DNA of 64,000 nt from Schaalia hyovaginalis (GCF_014208035.1 NZ_JACHMK010000001.1:2232001-2296000), one strand, 5' to 3'. Positions 34,101-42,334 are shown, numbered from the stretch's first letter. Program-made: numbers and translations. The notes: a model not told the origin generated them from the letters alone.

Positions 34101-37044
34101 GACTGAAGCCGCCCAGGGCAAGGCAGACGAGATTCGCGAGGCGTTCCAGCAGTGGATCTGGCGCGACCCCCACCGGGCACGACGCCTCGTCGCCACCTAC
34201 AACGAACGCTTCAACTCGCTCGTACCCCGCAGCTACGAGGACGCCGGCCGCCACCTCCAGCTACCCGGCCTCGCCTCCACATTCACGCTCCGCACCCACC
34301 AGCGAGCCGCGATCGCCCGAATGATCGCCGAACCTACCTGCGGCCTGTTCCACGAGGTCGGCGCCGGGAAGACACTGGAAATGGTGTGCGGCGTCATGGA
34401 GCAGAAGCGCCTCGGCCTCGTCTCCAAGCCGATGATCATCGTCCCCAACCACATGCTCGGCCAGTTCGAACGCGAATGGCTCCAGGCATATCCCCACGCT
34501 CGTATCCTCACCGCCGACTCCCAGCGCTTCTCCAAGCCCGAAGGCCGCCAAGACTTCTTCGCTCGGGCCACCACCAGCGAGTGGGACGCCGTGATCTGCA
34601 CACAAGCCGCGTTCAAGAGAATCCGCGTCTCGAAGCAGACCAGAGCCGCATACGAGAACAAGGAGCTCGCCGACCTCGACGCCTGGCTCGCACAGGCCAC
34701 CGACTCCATGTCCATCCGCAAGGCGGAATCGAAACGGAAGAAACTCCAAACGAGACTCGACGAAGCACAGGCAGCAGCCGAGGCAGCCTCCGACGCTGGC
34801 CTCGTCTTCGAGGAACTCGGCGTCGACTACCTCGTCGTTGACGAGGCCCACTACTACAAGAACCTCGCGGCGAACACGGAGATCGACGGCGTGATCGCCA
34901 GTACGTCGGCAGCCAAGTGCACTGACCTGGATATGAAACTGGACTGGCTGCGAGCAACACACGGTGAACGCGTTGCGACGTTCGCGACCGCCACCCCGAT
35001 TGCGAACACGATGGGCGAAATGTGGGTCATGACCCACTACCTGCGCCCCGACCTGCTCACCGACGCTGGGCTCACGACCTTCAACGAATGGGCTCGGACG
35101 TTCACCGCCACGGAGCAAAGGATCGAGTCGACCGTCTCCGGCGCCCTCGCCGCCAAGCAGCGGGTCGCCCGCTTCCAGAACATGCCTGAACTGCTCACAA
35201 TGTGGGGGGTCTTCGCCGACGTGAAGACCCGCAGCCAGCTCGACCTGAAGATCCCCGAACTCGCCGCACGCACCAACGGTGCACGCGAGCCTGAAGTCGT
35301 CGCCGTCAACATCGGGGCCGCGATGAACGAGTTCACCGAGGCGATCTCCACGCGCGCCGACCGGATCCACAACGGTGCTGTGCCCGCATACGAAGACAAC
35401 TTCCTCGCCATCACCACCGACGGGCGAGCGATGGCCACCGACTACCGGCTTCTCTCCGACCAGTCCGCCACCCGAGCCCTCACAGGCGTCACGAGCCCCA
35501 TCAGCAGCCAGAAGATCGACGCCGTAGCAGCGAACGTCGCCCGCATCTACCACGAAACCAAGAACCGGACCTACCAGGATGTGACAGGGGAACTCTCCCC
35601 CATCCCCGGAGCACTCCAGCTCGTCTTCTGCGACCAAGGCACCCCGAAGAAGGACTGGAACCTCTACGACGAACTCAAGACCCTCCTCGTCAACGCGGGC
35701 GTGCCCGCAGACAAGATCGCCTTCACCCACGACGCCACCAGCACCGACGAGAAGGACCGCCTCTTCATGCAGGCGCGAAACGGAGCCATTAACGTCCTCA
35801 TCGGGTCAACCGAGAAGATGGGCACCGGCGCGAACATCCAGGCACGCGCAATAGCCCTTCACCACGTCACCGCCCCTTGGAGGCCAGCCGACATCGCCCA
35901 GCGGGAGGGCCGCATCCTGCGCCAAGGCAACCAGAACGACGAGGTTCAGATCTTCCGCTACGTCACCGAGCACTCCTTCGACGAATACTCCTGGCAGACC
36001 CTCGAACGCAAAGCTCGCTTCATCAACCAGATCATGACCCATACGGTCGACGCTCGCACCGCCGAAGACATCTCCGCAGGCACCGAGGAAGCCTCCTACG
36101 CCCAAGTCAAGGCGATTGCATCTGGCAACCCCCTCCTCCTCGAAGAAGCCCGCCTGAAGAACCAGGTCACCACCTACCAGGCCCGCTCCAAGAACCACGA
36201 GCTCCAGCACTCCCACCTACGCACGATGCTCCCCTCCTTCGACCGGCAGATCACAGCCCTCACTCGCAAGGCCCAGATCCGAGAAGACCTCGCCGCCCGC
36301 ACCACATCCACCAAGGGCGACGACTTCACCGCCCGCATCGCCGACATTCTCGCCGACACCCGCGCCGACGCCGCCGCCACGCTCACCCGCACGCTCACCG
36401 CCTGCAACCTGAGCTCCAACCGGATGGCATACATCAACTTCCACCGGCAAGGCCTCCCCAACGTCGAGGTCACCGTCGCCGGACACCAATTCGTCTTCGG
36501 CGTCGCACCCGCTCCACGGGACGCCTACGACTACCCCGACATGAGCAAACCCACCGTCCTCGTCGCAGCCCTCAAAGACCTCCACATGGACGACGAGTAC
36601 CTCACCAACGAGGCCGTCCGCTTCGCCGTCACCGACCTTCGCGACCCCTCCCAAGCCCTCGGCGTCATCCGCAAGCTCGAGAACCACGCGACCAACCTGG
36701 CCACCACTGCCAAGCGATACCGCCAGCACGCCGACGACGCCCAGGCCGAACGCGACCGGGCAACCGCCGAGCTCGCCCGCCCCAACCCCTACACCGACCG
36801 GCTTGCAGCCGCCCAGGCCGAGCTCGACGCGATTCGCCGCCAGATGAGCCAAGCCGCCCACGGGCAACAACTCATCCCCGAGCTCGACCCCACGCCCAGA
36901 GGCATCGACGCCGACGTGGCGCGAGTACGCGCCCTCCCCCTCGGGGACACACTACGATGCCGCGCCGCCTCCCCGAGCAGTCCATCCGCGCCCTTCACCG
37001 GGAATCAGCACTCCGCCGGACGGGCGAGCGCCACTCTACGTTGA
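31111..37044 (+). CDS. Giant DNA methylase-SNF2 helicase protein, 5' part interrupted
   Basis: Open from ATG 31111 (1977 codons). The N-terminus QLDLFSIFEEQ and everything from about 31960 (ANLHAISLLHVLESEGR...WSGWGGL) are family-like. An amidomethylase-type fold follows with LEPGCGAGTF and NVPFGDY (near codon 445; NPPF is usual). Then a superfamily 2 helicase: Walker A GAGKT near codon 1084, DEAHYYKN near 1245, and motif VI QREGRILRQG. Such proteins are standard in actinobacterial and Firmicute ICEs and probably act on transferred DNA or in anti-restriction. Between 31196 and 31909 the frame overlaps an independent 237-aa gene, and the translation there (Arg/Gly/Asp/Pro-rich) looks like a shadow. 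So either the product carries a meaningless insert, or the true gene is 5'-disrupted; no in-frame ATG lies between 31910 and 32080. Confidence 0.8.
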   Translation: MARHTTTDENQLDLFSIFEEQDVYKEEHDALRHERQNLLVPVVEGPDSQRQASERVPHRHDDPLGADLPRGDHRGARPALQPDGSGLESDRLGWGVHGRGHDGPAGNPAAPESAREGDPHALLRAGDGATVHPDRDGIGLERSSLDGIRLRSEARLESVDDAGPGRRQRPGSTVDAQPRPRGYRDDPRLVHDVVARPAPAGGSGGDSAGPVGHDQLDASVSHSDSVLGWRDAPLLPVGERSDLAARAAQGPGLGGPHGADGRGRAVGPSFTPSSHATPSTPTRRADANLHAISLLHVLESEGRPATPAEQAQLAQWSGWGGLSGMFDESKPEWASRREHLQGLLNDEDYAQARASVLNAHYTHAQYVEAIWHSLAAHGLTSGHVLEPGCGAGTFIGLAPDGVAMTGVELDPTTSRIAHALYPNAEIRNEGYEKTPTTRLFDAAVGNVPFGDYALYDPANNPGEHSIHNHFIIKALAQTKPGGYVAVLTSHHTLDAKNPSARRDMYERADLISAIRLPSGAHEQTADTQVVTDLLVFRVRKDGEEPRAFTWEHAHSHVLAPEATPVAINDAIMSRPDRVIGTMSATRGLYGAVGLHVASTTDASTIAAQITSRLDQDLTQATIEGLAYDSTPAPTIDATAGITVDARELGSLRSNKGAFERLGADGWEAIKVPKTQQAELARLLDLRDRTRTLLTLETRSRTDTPEMTACRQGLRDAYMAYTVDFGPLNRAKHRTHITIDKKTGEQEEDIITTRPPVFRIFAKDPYAALTRAIEVYDDEAETGRPAPLLERRQVFASYVPKGASTPEDALAICLDQKGSIDLDYCQYLLAATDTREARATLGELVFDTPEGHIVRREEYLSGNVRAKLAAAKELALTDPAFQANVDALQSVMPDDLGIADICVTLGAPWIPVKDHQAFLSRELNLPGRLTYNPSDGWGLTGAPTHGINQTSRWGTDRKTGTDIFKDLLNSKEIKVTDTVPVTRDDGSPTTRTVVNRAATEAAQGKADEIREAFQQWIWRDPHRARRLVATYNERFNSLVPRSYEDAGRHLQLPGLASTFTLRTHQRAAIARMIAEPTCGLFHEVGAGKTLEMVCGVMEQKRLGLVSKPMIIVPNHMLGQFEREWLQAYPHARILTADSQRFSKPEGRQDFFARATTSEWDAVICTQAAFKRIRVSKQTRAAYENKELADLDAWLAQATDSMSIRKAESKRKKLQTRLDEAQAAAEAASDAGLVFEELGVDYLVVDEAHYYKNLAANTEIDGVIASTSAAKCTDLDMKLDWLRATHGERVATFATATPIANTMGEMWVMTHYLRPDLLTDAGLTTFNEWARTFTATEQRIESTVSGALAAKQRVARFQNMPELLTMWGVFADVKTRSQLDLKIPELAARTNGAREPEVVAVNIGAAMNEFTEAISTRADRIHNGAVPAYEDNFLAITTDGRAMATDYRLLSDQSATRALTGVTSPISSQKIDAVAANVARIYHETKNRTYQDVTGELSPIPGALQLVFCDQGTPKKDWNLYDELKTLLVNAGVPADKIAFTHDATSTDEKDRLFMQARNGAINVLIGSTEKMGTGANIQARAIALHHVTAPWRPADIAQREGRILRQGNQNDEVQIFRYVTEHSFDEYSWQTLERKARFINQIMTHTVDARTAEDISAGTEEASYAQVKAIASGNPLLLEEARLKNQVTTYQARSKNHELQHSHLRTMLPSFDRQITALTRKAQIREDLAARTTSTKGDDFTARIADILADTRADAAATLTRTLTACNLSSNRMAYINFHRQGLPNVEVTVAGHQFVFGVAPAPRDAYDYPDMSKPTVLVAALKDLHMDDEYLTNEAVRFAVTDLRDPSQALGVIRKLENHATNLATTAKRYRQHADDAQAERDRATAELARPNPYTDRLAAAQAELDAIRRQMSQAAHGQQLIPELDPTPRGIDADVARVRALPLGDTLRCRAASPSSPSAPFTGNQHSAGRASATLR
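31196..31909 (+). CDS. Hypothetical protein nested in the 5' part of the helicase gene
   Basis: 237 aa, with a near-perfect ribosome site (AAGGAGG) 6 nt before ATG 31196. Very Trp-rich (WYQWWKD, FMMWWLD, WGDE-type contexts) and acidic, with normal amino acid composition, unlike the overlapping frame. No recognised family. The whole gene sits inside the helicase frame (-1 relative phase) and carries its own translation start, so it looks like an inserted cargo gene. Confidence 0.8.
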   Translation: MRYDTSGRTYWYQWWKDRILSDRQASVFLIDTMTHWEQIFLEETIEEHAQLFNPTDPAWSPIDWAGEYTVEDTTDPQEIRLLQNQLEKEILTRFYELAMARLCILTGMGSDWNGAPWTESDFDPKLDLNRLTMLVQGDDRDRAAQWMLNHGPVDTETILVWFMMWWLDRPLPEGLVETPPAQWDTISSTHRYPTPIPFWVGETRPFSQWVNDLILQLAQRKGLDWEDLMELTAEDEQ

Positions 37045-37058
37045 AGTGCCACGCCTTC

Positions 37059-37098
37059 CGTGTCGGGTTTGCAGGTCTGAAACAGCGAACCTGACACG
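37059..37098 (+). terminator. Hairpin after the methylase-helicase gene
   Basis: Stem CGTGTCGGGTT / AACCTGACACG (one G-T wobble), 14 bp after the stop codon at 37044. Probable terminator of the left-arm operon. Confidence 0.6.
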
Positions 37099-37204
37099 AC
37101 GGCCTCCAGTATCAAGCGTCTCCCCTCGGCAACGAACTGTCCGATTCCGAGATGGCGAAGAAATCCAAACAGCGCCACGAACGAGGACAGCCTCGAGCAG
37201 GCAA

Positions 37205-37230
37205 CCGCCCTGAGCCAAGGCTCAGGGCGG
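37205..37230 (-). terminator. Hairpin after the DUF3800 gene
   Basis: An 11-bp perfect stem CCGCCCTGAGC / GCTCAGGGCGG with 4-nt loop, about 90 bp beyond the DUF3800 stop. Confidence 0.55.
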
Positions 37231-37316
37231 CGCTAAAAGTATGGAACTGTTCGCGGGAGGTCACCGCTCCTATGCTGGGTAGTGGATCTGTGACCCGGCC
37301 CAGCGGGCGCTAGCTT

Positions 37317-38108
37317 CTAACCTGAGGCTAGGGCTTCAGCGCTCGAGCTCAGCCTACCTGCTTGCCGCAGTTCCAGCAATGACCTCTCGTGACTGGTCTG
37401 AATCTCGAGAAGTTCCGTGTCACAGTCCCTGAAATATCCGGATCCGAGCGCACTTGCAATGTCGCGCGATAGGCGAGCTTTCGGAGTCTGATCTTCAAGG
37501 AAGGCTTCTAAGCCCTTGTCCTCTATCTTCTTGCGGGCATGAAAGATTGCGCTCGCGACCATGTCTGCGATCTGGAGACCGGAGCATGTTCGCGAGTCGA
37601 GGCTGATAGCTGCCGCAATGCGCTTGTTGCCAAGCCGCTCGTTAACTTCGTTCATCAGGCAGTCTCCGTATGACACGCCTTCTGGAACATCGATATGGTC
37701 GAGGAGAGCGACGGCGATCTCTCGGCGTGTTACGAGGCCCTTGAGGAGTCGGCGCGTCGCAAAGAGGTGGCCTTGCCATTGAGTCCGACTGCTCCAAGGG
37801 TCGTAGTGTCGTTTGTCGAGGACGAAGGCGCCGAAGGTGCAGCAACCCGTGTCGACGATCTCGCGAAATACGTCGCTCAGGATTGGTTCGGATCGCTTCG
37901 TTACGTTGGAGAACTTCAATTCGTCTGCTGAGTTGAACTTGTGTCTGTCTCTGACGGCCTTGACGGTTCGCGACACACGATCAGGGTCCGTGGTCCGAAC
38001 GGCAGCTGTGACGAAGTAGCTGCCGAGCGATCCTTTGGAACCAGCTTCATCAATGAAGTAGACAACGCCTTGAGCGTTCGTCGGAAGGACGAGCTTCGGA
38101 GGCTTCAT
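37317..38108 (-). CDS. DUF3800 domain protein
   Basis: 263 aa. VYFIDEAGSKGSLGSYFVTAAV near the N-terminus, a central KRSEPILSDVFREI region, and SGLQIADMVASAIFHARK near the C-terminus, as in DUF3800 proteins, which are thought to have an RNase H-like fold with acidic catalytic residues. Base composition is visibly less GC-rich than neighbouring genes, suggesting recent acquisition. It stands alone: terminators on both sides separate it from the helicase and from the next minus-strand unit. DUF3800 genes are often found on mobile elements and near defence genes; function unproven. Confidence 0.8.
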   Translation of the reverse strand: MKPPKLVLPTNAQGVVYFIDEAGSKGSLGSYFVTAAVRTTDPDRVSRTVKAVRDRHKFNSADELKFSNVTKRSEPILSDVFREIVDTGCCTFGAFVLDKRHYDPWSSRTQWQGHLFATRRLLKGLVTRREIAVALLDHIDVPEGVSYGDCLMNEVNERLGNKRIAAAISLDSRTCSGLQIADMVASAIFHARKKIEDKGLEAFLEDQTPKARLSRDIASALGSGYFRDCDTELLEIQTSHERSLLELRQAGRLSSSAEALASG

Positions 38109-38289
38109 TCACGGCTCCAGGATTATTGGCACGGTACGGTGACGATGCTAGAGCAGACGGGCTGCATGTGCGACCAAGCGCTCCTGCCAACGGATTCTGG
38201 TAAGGCTCCCAAGCAACCTAATCAGGGTCGTACCGGGGGCCCAGGCGTTCGAGACATATCGAACGATCCCGACCTGCCGGCGCTATATC

Positions 38290-38323
38290 GTGTGGGTGCC
38301 CGGCTGGGGCCGGGCACCCACAC
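38290..38323 (-). terminator. Terminator of the DprA/phosphoribosyltransferase operon
   Basis: A 15-bp perfect stem (GTGTGGGTGCCCGGC / GCCGGGCACCCACAC, loop TGGG), immediately beyond the stop of the 77-aa gene. Confidence 0.85.
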
Positions 38324-38329
38324 GCGCAC

Positions 38330-38563
38330 TCAGTCTTCGTTCACCCTGCGCCGCGTCGAGGTTCTACGTGGCAGCTTCGATGGGTCGACGAAGCCGGCCT
38401 TGATGAGGTCAGCTCGTGCCCAGCCGACACCGGTCGCGGCCCTCCATGCGTCCTTGTACTCGTCGGAGACTTCCCACATGGTCGTCAGCTTGCTTCCCAG
38501 AGTGCGCAGCATCGTCTCTCGGTGTTCGTCGCGTTCGAGGAGCTTTTCCACGGGGTCGGTCAT
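38330..38563 (-). CDS. Hypothetical protein downstream of the PRTase gene
   Basis: 77 aa from ATG 38563, which has AGGAAGGA at good distance (an upstream in-frame start at 38617 lacks one). Begins MTDPVEKLLERDEHRETML, helical; the middle carries WEVSDEYKDAWRAATGVGWARADLIKAGF and the tail is basic. No family recognised. About 150 bp after the PRTase start-proximal neighbour and before a strong terminator, so probably the third gene of the same transcript. Confidence 0.65.
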   Translation of the reverse strand: MTDPVEKLLERDEHRETMLRTLGSKLTTMWEVSDEYKDAWRAATGVGWARADLIKAGFVDPSKLPRRTSTRRRVNED

Positions 38564-38710
38564 TGTGTGTCCTTCCTGTTGGCGTGTCCTTCGTAGATAC
38601 GTCGGACGGGGACACACACCCAGCGGCGCCTGCTCGAGTAGGGCGACCCGCGCGGAGCTACTGACAATGCTTGACCGCTCTGCGGCTGCACATCGCTCGC
38701 GGCGACTCGT

Positions 38711-39502
38711 CTACCGGATCGTCGGGCAGTTCCCGGAACGGGTCCACGGGCACGCCCACATCGAGTCCGGCGTGTTCGCGAGGTCGCGAATGCGGTCGAC
38801 GAGCGGCTGCGCGGGAGCGTATCCACTATCCACGAGGCGGGCGATCGTCAGGATCGACACCTTCTCGATTCCCTCCCTGAAGAGGGCTTCCGCCGCCGAG
38901 CGGGCGTTGCTGCCCGTGACCCATGTGTCTTCGATGAGCAGCACGTGCCGCGCACGATCGGCGTCGGGCGTATGGACGAGGTGGAGCCGTTCTGGCTGGT
39001 AGACGCGCTTGCCTTCCCCTGGAGTCGTCCACAGGTTGAGCTCGGGAAGCCGGTCGCCGATCACGCTGGACGCGATTCGCGACAACGCGTGGTCAACGGA
39101 CTTCGTGTTGACTGTCGAACGCAGTGAGGGAACGATGCACCACGCGTCGACGGAACCTTCCTGCGCTTCCAGACAGCGGTAGTGGTCGGCGAAGGCGAAG
39201 TAGAGGACTCCACGGATGAGCTGGCGCGCATCCTGGACGTAGCGCGCCTCACCGCTCTCCTTGTAGGCGAAGAGCGACCGATAGAGCTGTGCACCCTTGA
39301 CCGCGTACAAGCAGAAGCCCAGGCGAGGGGTCTTCCCCTGCCCGTAACGCCCATTGCAGGCAGGACAGAACTTGTAGTCGTTGCCTGCGGCTCCTCGGCA
39401 GGTCGCGCACGCATGGACCGGGCCTGGGAGCGCGCGTGTCAGGACGGACCCGTAGGTCGATTCCAATGCGCGCCGGTAGTCGGCCTGGCGATCAGCCGTC
39501 AT
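38711..39502 (-). CDS. ComF-like phosphoribosyltransferase with zinc ribbon
   Basis: 263 aa. Zinc ribbon C32-x-x-C35 and C46-x-x-C49 at the N-terminus, then a phosphoribosyltransferase domain with the PRPP loop VLLIEDTWVTGSN (residues 187-199). This layout resembles competence protein ComF, but spacing and length differ, and an extra C-terminal segment carries two cysteines. Its ATG overlaps the stop of the DprA-like gene by 4 nt, so the pair is co-translated. Substrate unknown. Confidence 0.85.
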   Translation of the reverse strand: MTADRQADYRRALESTYGSVLTRALPGPVHACATCRGAAGNDYKFCPACNGRYGQGKTPRLGFCLYAVKGAQLYRSLFAYKESGEARYVQDARQLIRGVLYFAFADHYRCLEAQEGSVDAWCIVPSLRSTVNTKSVDHALSRIASSVIGDRLPELNLWTTPGEGKRVYQPERLHLVHTPDADRARHVLLIEDTWVTGSNARSAAEALFREGIEKVSILTIARLVDSGYAPAQPLVDRIRDLANTPDSMWACPWTRSGNCPTIR

Positions 39503-40389
39503 AGGGCAGCTACTGAATCGGCCAGGAGACGGCGGTGCGCTTGGATGGTCTCAATCGCCTCGGATATTTCGCCAAGGCTCGAGGCGACGAAGACTCCCGG
39601 CTTGCTCGCCATCTCCTTGGCCCATTCGGTGGCGTAGACGACGCCGGATAGGAGGATGACATTGCGGGAGTGGGCAAGAGCGCGCCGCGCCTGATGACGG
39701 GTCCCGGAGTGCTCCCCTGCGGCGACGACGATCGTGGCGAGACTGTAGCCGGACATCGTGACATTGCGCATCGGGAAGGTGTGTCGACTGGTGGCGGCGC
39801 CGGGTGTGAACTGCGAGAGGACGAGGCCGTCGGCGGCTTCAATACGATCGCGCAGCGGCTGATTCTCCTTCGGGTATGTGACGTCGATGGGCGTCCCCAT
39901 GATCGCGACAGTGCGCACCCCAGCGTCGAGCGCGCCCGTGTGAGCAGCGGCATCGACCCCCTTGGCCAGGCCCGAGGCGACGGATAAGCCATGCGCAATT
40001 CCGGCTCGTTCCGCGATGGCCCGCGCCGCTTCGCACTGGCGCGGACCCGCATCCCGAGACCCGACGATCGCGACGGCCTCATCATCCCCGGCAAGACGTC
40101 CGGTGTAGAAGAGCAGGGCGGGAGCCTCGCGGACGCTGAGGAGACGCTGCGGGTAGCCGGCGTCGAACAGGGTGACGACCTGAATACCCCGCTGGCTCCA
40201 CGAGGCGACCTCGAGACGACATTCGTCCAGCTGAGACTCATCAGCGAAGAGCGCACTTCCGGTCACCCGGTCTAGCGCCTCGTCAACCCCGCGTTCCAGA
40301 AGGAGCTGGACGCGCTCAGGCTGGGAGAAGTCGCGGTTCTTCGCGCGCATGACCGCAAGAATCCGCGCGACCTCCTCCATGTCCCTCAT
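39499..40389 (-). CDS. DprA/Smf-like SLOG-fold protein
   Basis: 296 aa. After a helical N-terminal part comes a Rossmann-like DprA core: AIVGSRDAGPRQ, SGLAKGVDAAAHTGAL, TVAIMGTP, and FPMRNVTMSGYSLATIVVAAGEHSGTRHQA. In DprA this fold loads RecA on single-stranded DNA; other SLOG proteins bind or process nucleotides. It lacks the C-terminal winged helix of chromosomal DprA. It heads a two- or three-gene unit with a ComF-like PRTase. A TAGAAT hexamer lies 6 nt before ATG 40389, suggesting a leaderless transcript. Confidence 0.85.
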   Translation of the reverse strand: MRDMEEVARILAVMRAKNRDFSQPERVQLLLERGVDEALDRVTGSALFADESQLDECRLEVASWSQRGIQVVTLFDAGYPQRLLSVREAPALLFYTGRLAGDDEAVAIVGSRDAGPRQCEAARAIAERAGIAHGLSVASGLAKGVDAAAHTGALDAGVRTVAIMGTPIDVTYPKENQPLRDRIEAADGLVLSQFTPGAATSRHTFPMRNVTMSGYSLATIVVAAGEHSGTRHQARRALAHSRNVILLSGVVYATEWAKEMASKPGVFVASSLGEISEAIETIQAHRRLLADSVAAL

Positions 40390-40507
40390 GGTCTAATTCT
40401 ACCCACCCCCACAGGCAGCTGGCCCCGCCGAGCCCTCGCGCGCCCTCACACGGGACGCTTCCGTCCTCCCGACGACTCAAGGGCATCGCTGCCGCTCAAG
40501 AGAAGGC

Positions 40508-40789
40508 ATGAGACGCCTCTCCGGCCTGCTGACCGTCCTCCTTCAATCGGTGCGACGGCTCCGATTCCTCATCACCGGCCAGATTCACACGGCTGCACCA
40601 CCCGCGTCCTGCGCCGAGCTTCACGAGATCGCTCGAGACCAGCTCGTCATGGTCCTCGCAGCTGCTCTCGAACCGCACCTCGGCTGCGTAGCCGCGTTCA
40701 TCGCGAATCTTCTCGTGGCCGCTCTCGCGGACGCCCTTTCACGCGTCGCGACGGGAGTCCGCAAGTGGCGACGCTCGCGCCGCCGGTGA
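40508..40789 (+). CDS. Small basic-hydrophobic hypothetical protein
   Basis: 93 aa with hydrophobic helices (about residues 46-76) between Arg-rich ends. Codon third positions are mostly G/C as in real genes of the element, and two terminator-like hairpins follow it. No good ribosome site and no family; it may be spurious. Confidence 0.4.
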   Translation: MRRLSGLLTVLLQSVRRLRFLITGQIHTAAPPASCAELHEIARDQLVMVLAAALEPHLGCVAAFIANLLVAALADALSRVATGVRKWRRSRRR

Positions 40790-40811
40790 GCAGCCGACGG
40801 CGCCACCAGCA

Positions 40812-40837
40812 GGCGCACCCCCTTCACGGGGTGCGCC
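40812..40837 (+). terminator. Hairpin after the 93-aa gene
   Basis: Stem GGCGCACCCC / GGGGTGCGCC, loop CTTCAC. Confidence 0.6.
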
Positions 40838-40849
40838 CCTGACCTGACC

Positions 40850-40881
40850 GGTGGTGTGCCCCCGATGGTGGGCACACCACC
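40850..40881. terminator. Second hairpin at the edge of the mobilisation region
   Basis: A 12-bp perfect stem GGTGGTGTGCCC / GGGCACACCACC with 8-nt loop. It may be a terminator or belong to the transfer origin region that follows. Confidence 0.5.
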
Positions 40882-41321
40882 ACGCCTCGCCCGCCCCCAA
40901 TATGCACAGCCGCTAGAGCCTTGAGAGCTCCGCCTGCACACAGTGGGGACGGGCGAGGCCACTTCGACGGGGCGCCCACCCTCCGGCGCCCGGGGCTTCG
41001 CGCCCACCGCGCTCGCCCCTGGGACGCCGAACGTGGACGCCCCGCATTTTCCCACGCATCGAGGCGCATCAGGCTGGGCCTCATTCGCCCTCGCATGCAG
41101 GCATGGCCTCCATGCTCGCTCCGCCACTTAGACACCGCCCGAGGCGGCGTTACGCGCAAGCGCGCCCCACCAGGGGCGCGCGTAAGCGCAGGCGGAGCAA
41201 GTTGATACATAGTGGGAACACTATGAGCACTTGGGCTGGACGCTGTGCGGCCACCCTGGCACACTGGACGTGTGATCCCCTGTGGGGTCGTTGCACTGAG
41301 CTAATGACGAACGGAGCCGCC
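40882..41321. other. Probable transfer origin (oriT) region
   Basis: About 440 bp without a convincing gene, directly upstream of mobC and the relaxases, where oriT usually lies. Structure: an imperfect inverted repeat at about 41148-41189 centred on GCGCGCCCC / GGGGCGCGC (41160-41181), and a small perfect hairpin CATAGTG-GGAA-CACTATG at 41208-41225. The nic site cannot be placed from sequence alone. Confidence 0.5.
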
Positions 41322-41720
41322 ATGAACGCCGACTCGGACGCTTCGCGTTCGGGTCGACGTTTGCCTCGAAGTGTTGCCGGTGTGAAGCGGCGCGCTCTGA
41401 AGGTAACCCTGTCATCTGATGAGTACGCGGCTCTTCGTGCGCGAGCAGAGAATACGGGCGAGTCGATGTCGCGAATTCTGGTTCGTTCCGCGACAACTGG
41501 TGGAACATCCGATCAGATTGACGGAGCGCGTCTCGATGAACTCATGCATGTGCTCACCGACTTGCAGACGCAAGTGCGAGGAGTGTCGGGCAACCTCAAT
41601 CAGCTCGCCCACTGGGCGAACTCGCACCATGCATTCCCCGAAGAGGCCGCTGATCTTGCGAAGCGTGTTCGCAGGATCCTCGTTGACATTGAGCACACCT
41701 TTGAGGGAGTGCACCGATGA
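41322..41720 (+). CDS. mobC: MobC-like relaxosome accessory protein
   Basis: 132 aa from ATG 41322 (GGAG upstream). A basic N-terminus with RALKVTLSSDEYAALRARAENTGESMSRILVRSA, as in ribbon-helix-helix MobC proteins, then the MobC hallmark VSGNLNQLAHWANS. Overlaps the first relaxase by 4 nt. Expected to bind oriT and help open it for nicking. Confidence 0.85.
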   Translation: MNADSDASRSGRRLPRSVAGVKRRALKVTLSSDEYAALRARAENTGESMSRILVRSATTGGTSDQIDGARLDELMHVLTDLQTQVRGVSGNLNQLAHWANSHHAFPEEAADLAKRVRRILVDIEHTFEGVHR

Positions 41721-42334
41721 TTCCCAATATCGTCGACGGTGGCGACACTGCCGGCCTTATGCGCTACCTCGTAGGACCGGGCGGAGCGGGTGAACATGAA
41801 GATCCGCACCTGGTTGCGGGAGATGGTGTCCTTCTCGATTTCTTTCCTGATCGCTTTGAATTGAACGTTGATGTCGCAACACAGATTGCGTCAATGCTGG
41901 ACCGCTACATGAACGTCATGCGCGTCCATCCGACCGGACGGATACGCAATTTCAGCGCCAAGACCGGAAAGACCGAAGTCATCGGTCGCGGCAGGAACCA
42001 CGTCTGGCACTGCACGTTGTGCCTGTCCCCCACTGAGTCATTCCTTGAAGACGAGACATGGCAATTGATTGCCACCGACTTCATGGACGAGATGGGCTTT
42101 ACCGAAGCGTCTGGCAAAGCACCCTGCCGGTGGGTTGCCGTGCGACACGGCGCATCGAAGAACGGTGGGGACCACATTCATATCGCCGCGAACATCGTGC
42201 GTGGTGACGGGACGAAGTGGTCACCGTGGCGCGATCAAGTGATCGCACATCGCGTGTGCAACAGCCTCGAGCACAAGTACGGGCTCGAGGTCTTGGAGTC
42301 ACGCGAGGGTGCTCCGGTGCGAGGCCGAAGATGA
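41717..42334 (+). CDS. Relaxase, short tandem copy (catalytic domain only)
   Basis: 205 aa; ATG overlaps mobC (ATGA). It contains the complete N-terminal relaxase domain: Tyr17 in MRYLVGPG and the HUH-type metal site HIHIAAN. It aligns along nearly all its length with the first ~205 residues of the next gene, including identical runs such as DGGDTAGLMRYLVGPG and SKNGGDHIHIAANIVR, then ends at VRGRR followed directly by the ATG of the second copy. Catalytic residues look intact, so it may be an active truncated relaxase or a decaying duplicate. Confidence 0.85.
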   Translation: MIPNIVDGGDTAGLMRYLVGPGGAGEHEDPHLVAGDGVLLDFFPDRFELNVDVATQIASMLDRYMNVMRVHPTGRIRNFSAKTGKTEVIGRGRNHVWHCTLCLSPTESFLEDETWQLIATDFMDEMGFTEASGKAPCRWVAVRHGASKNGGDHIHIAANIVRGDGTKWSPWRDQVIAHRVCNSLEHKYGLEVLESREGAPVRGRR

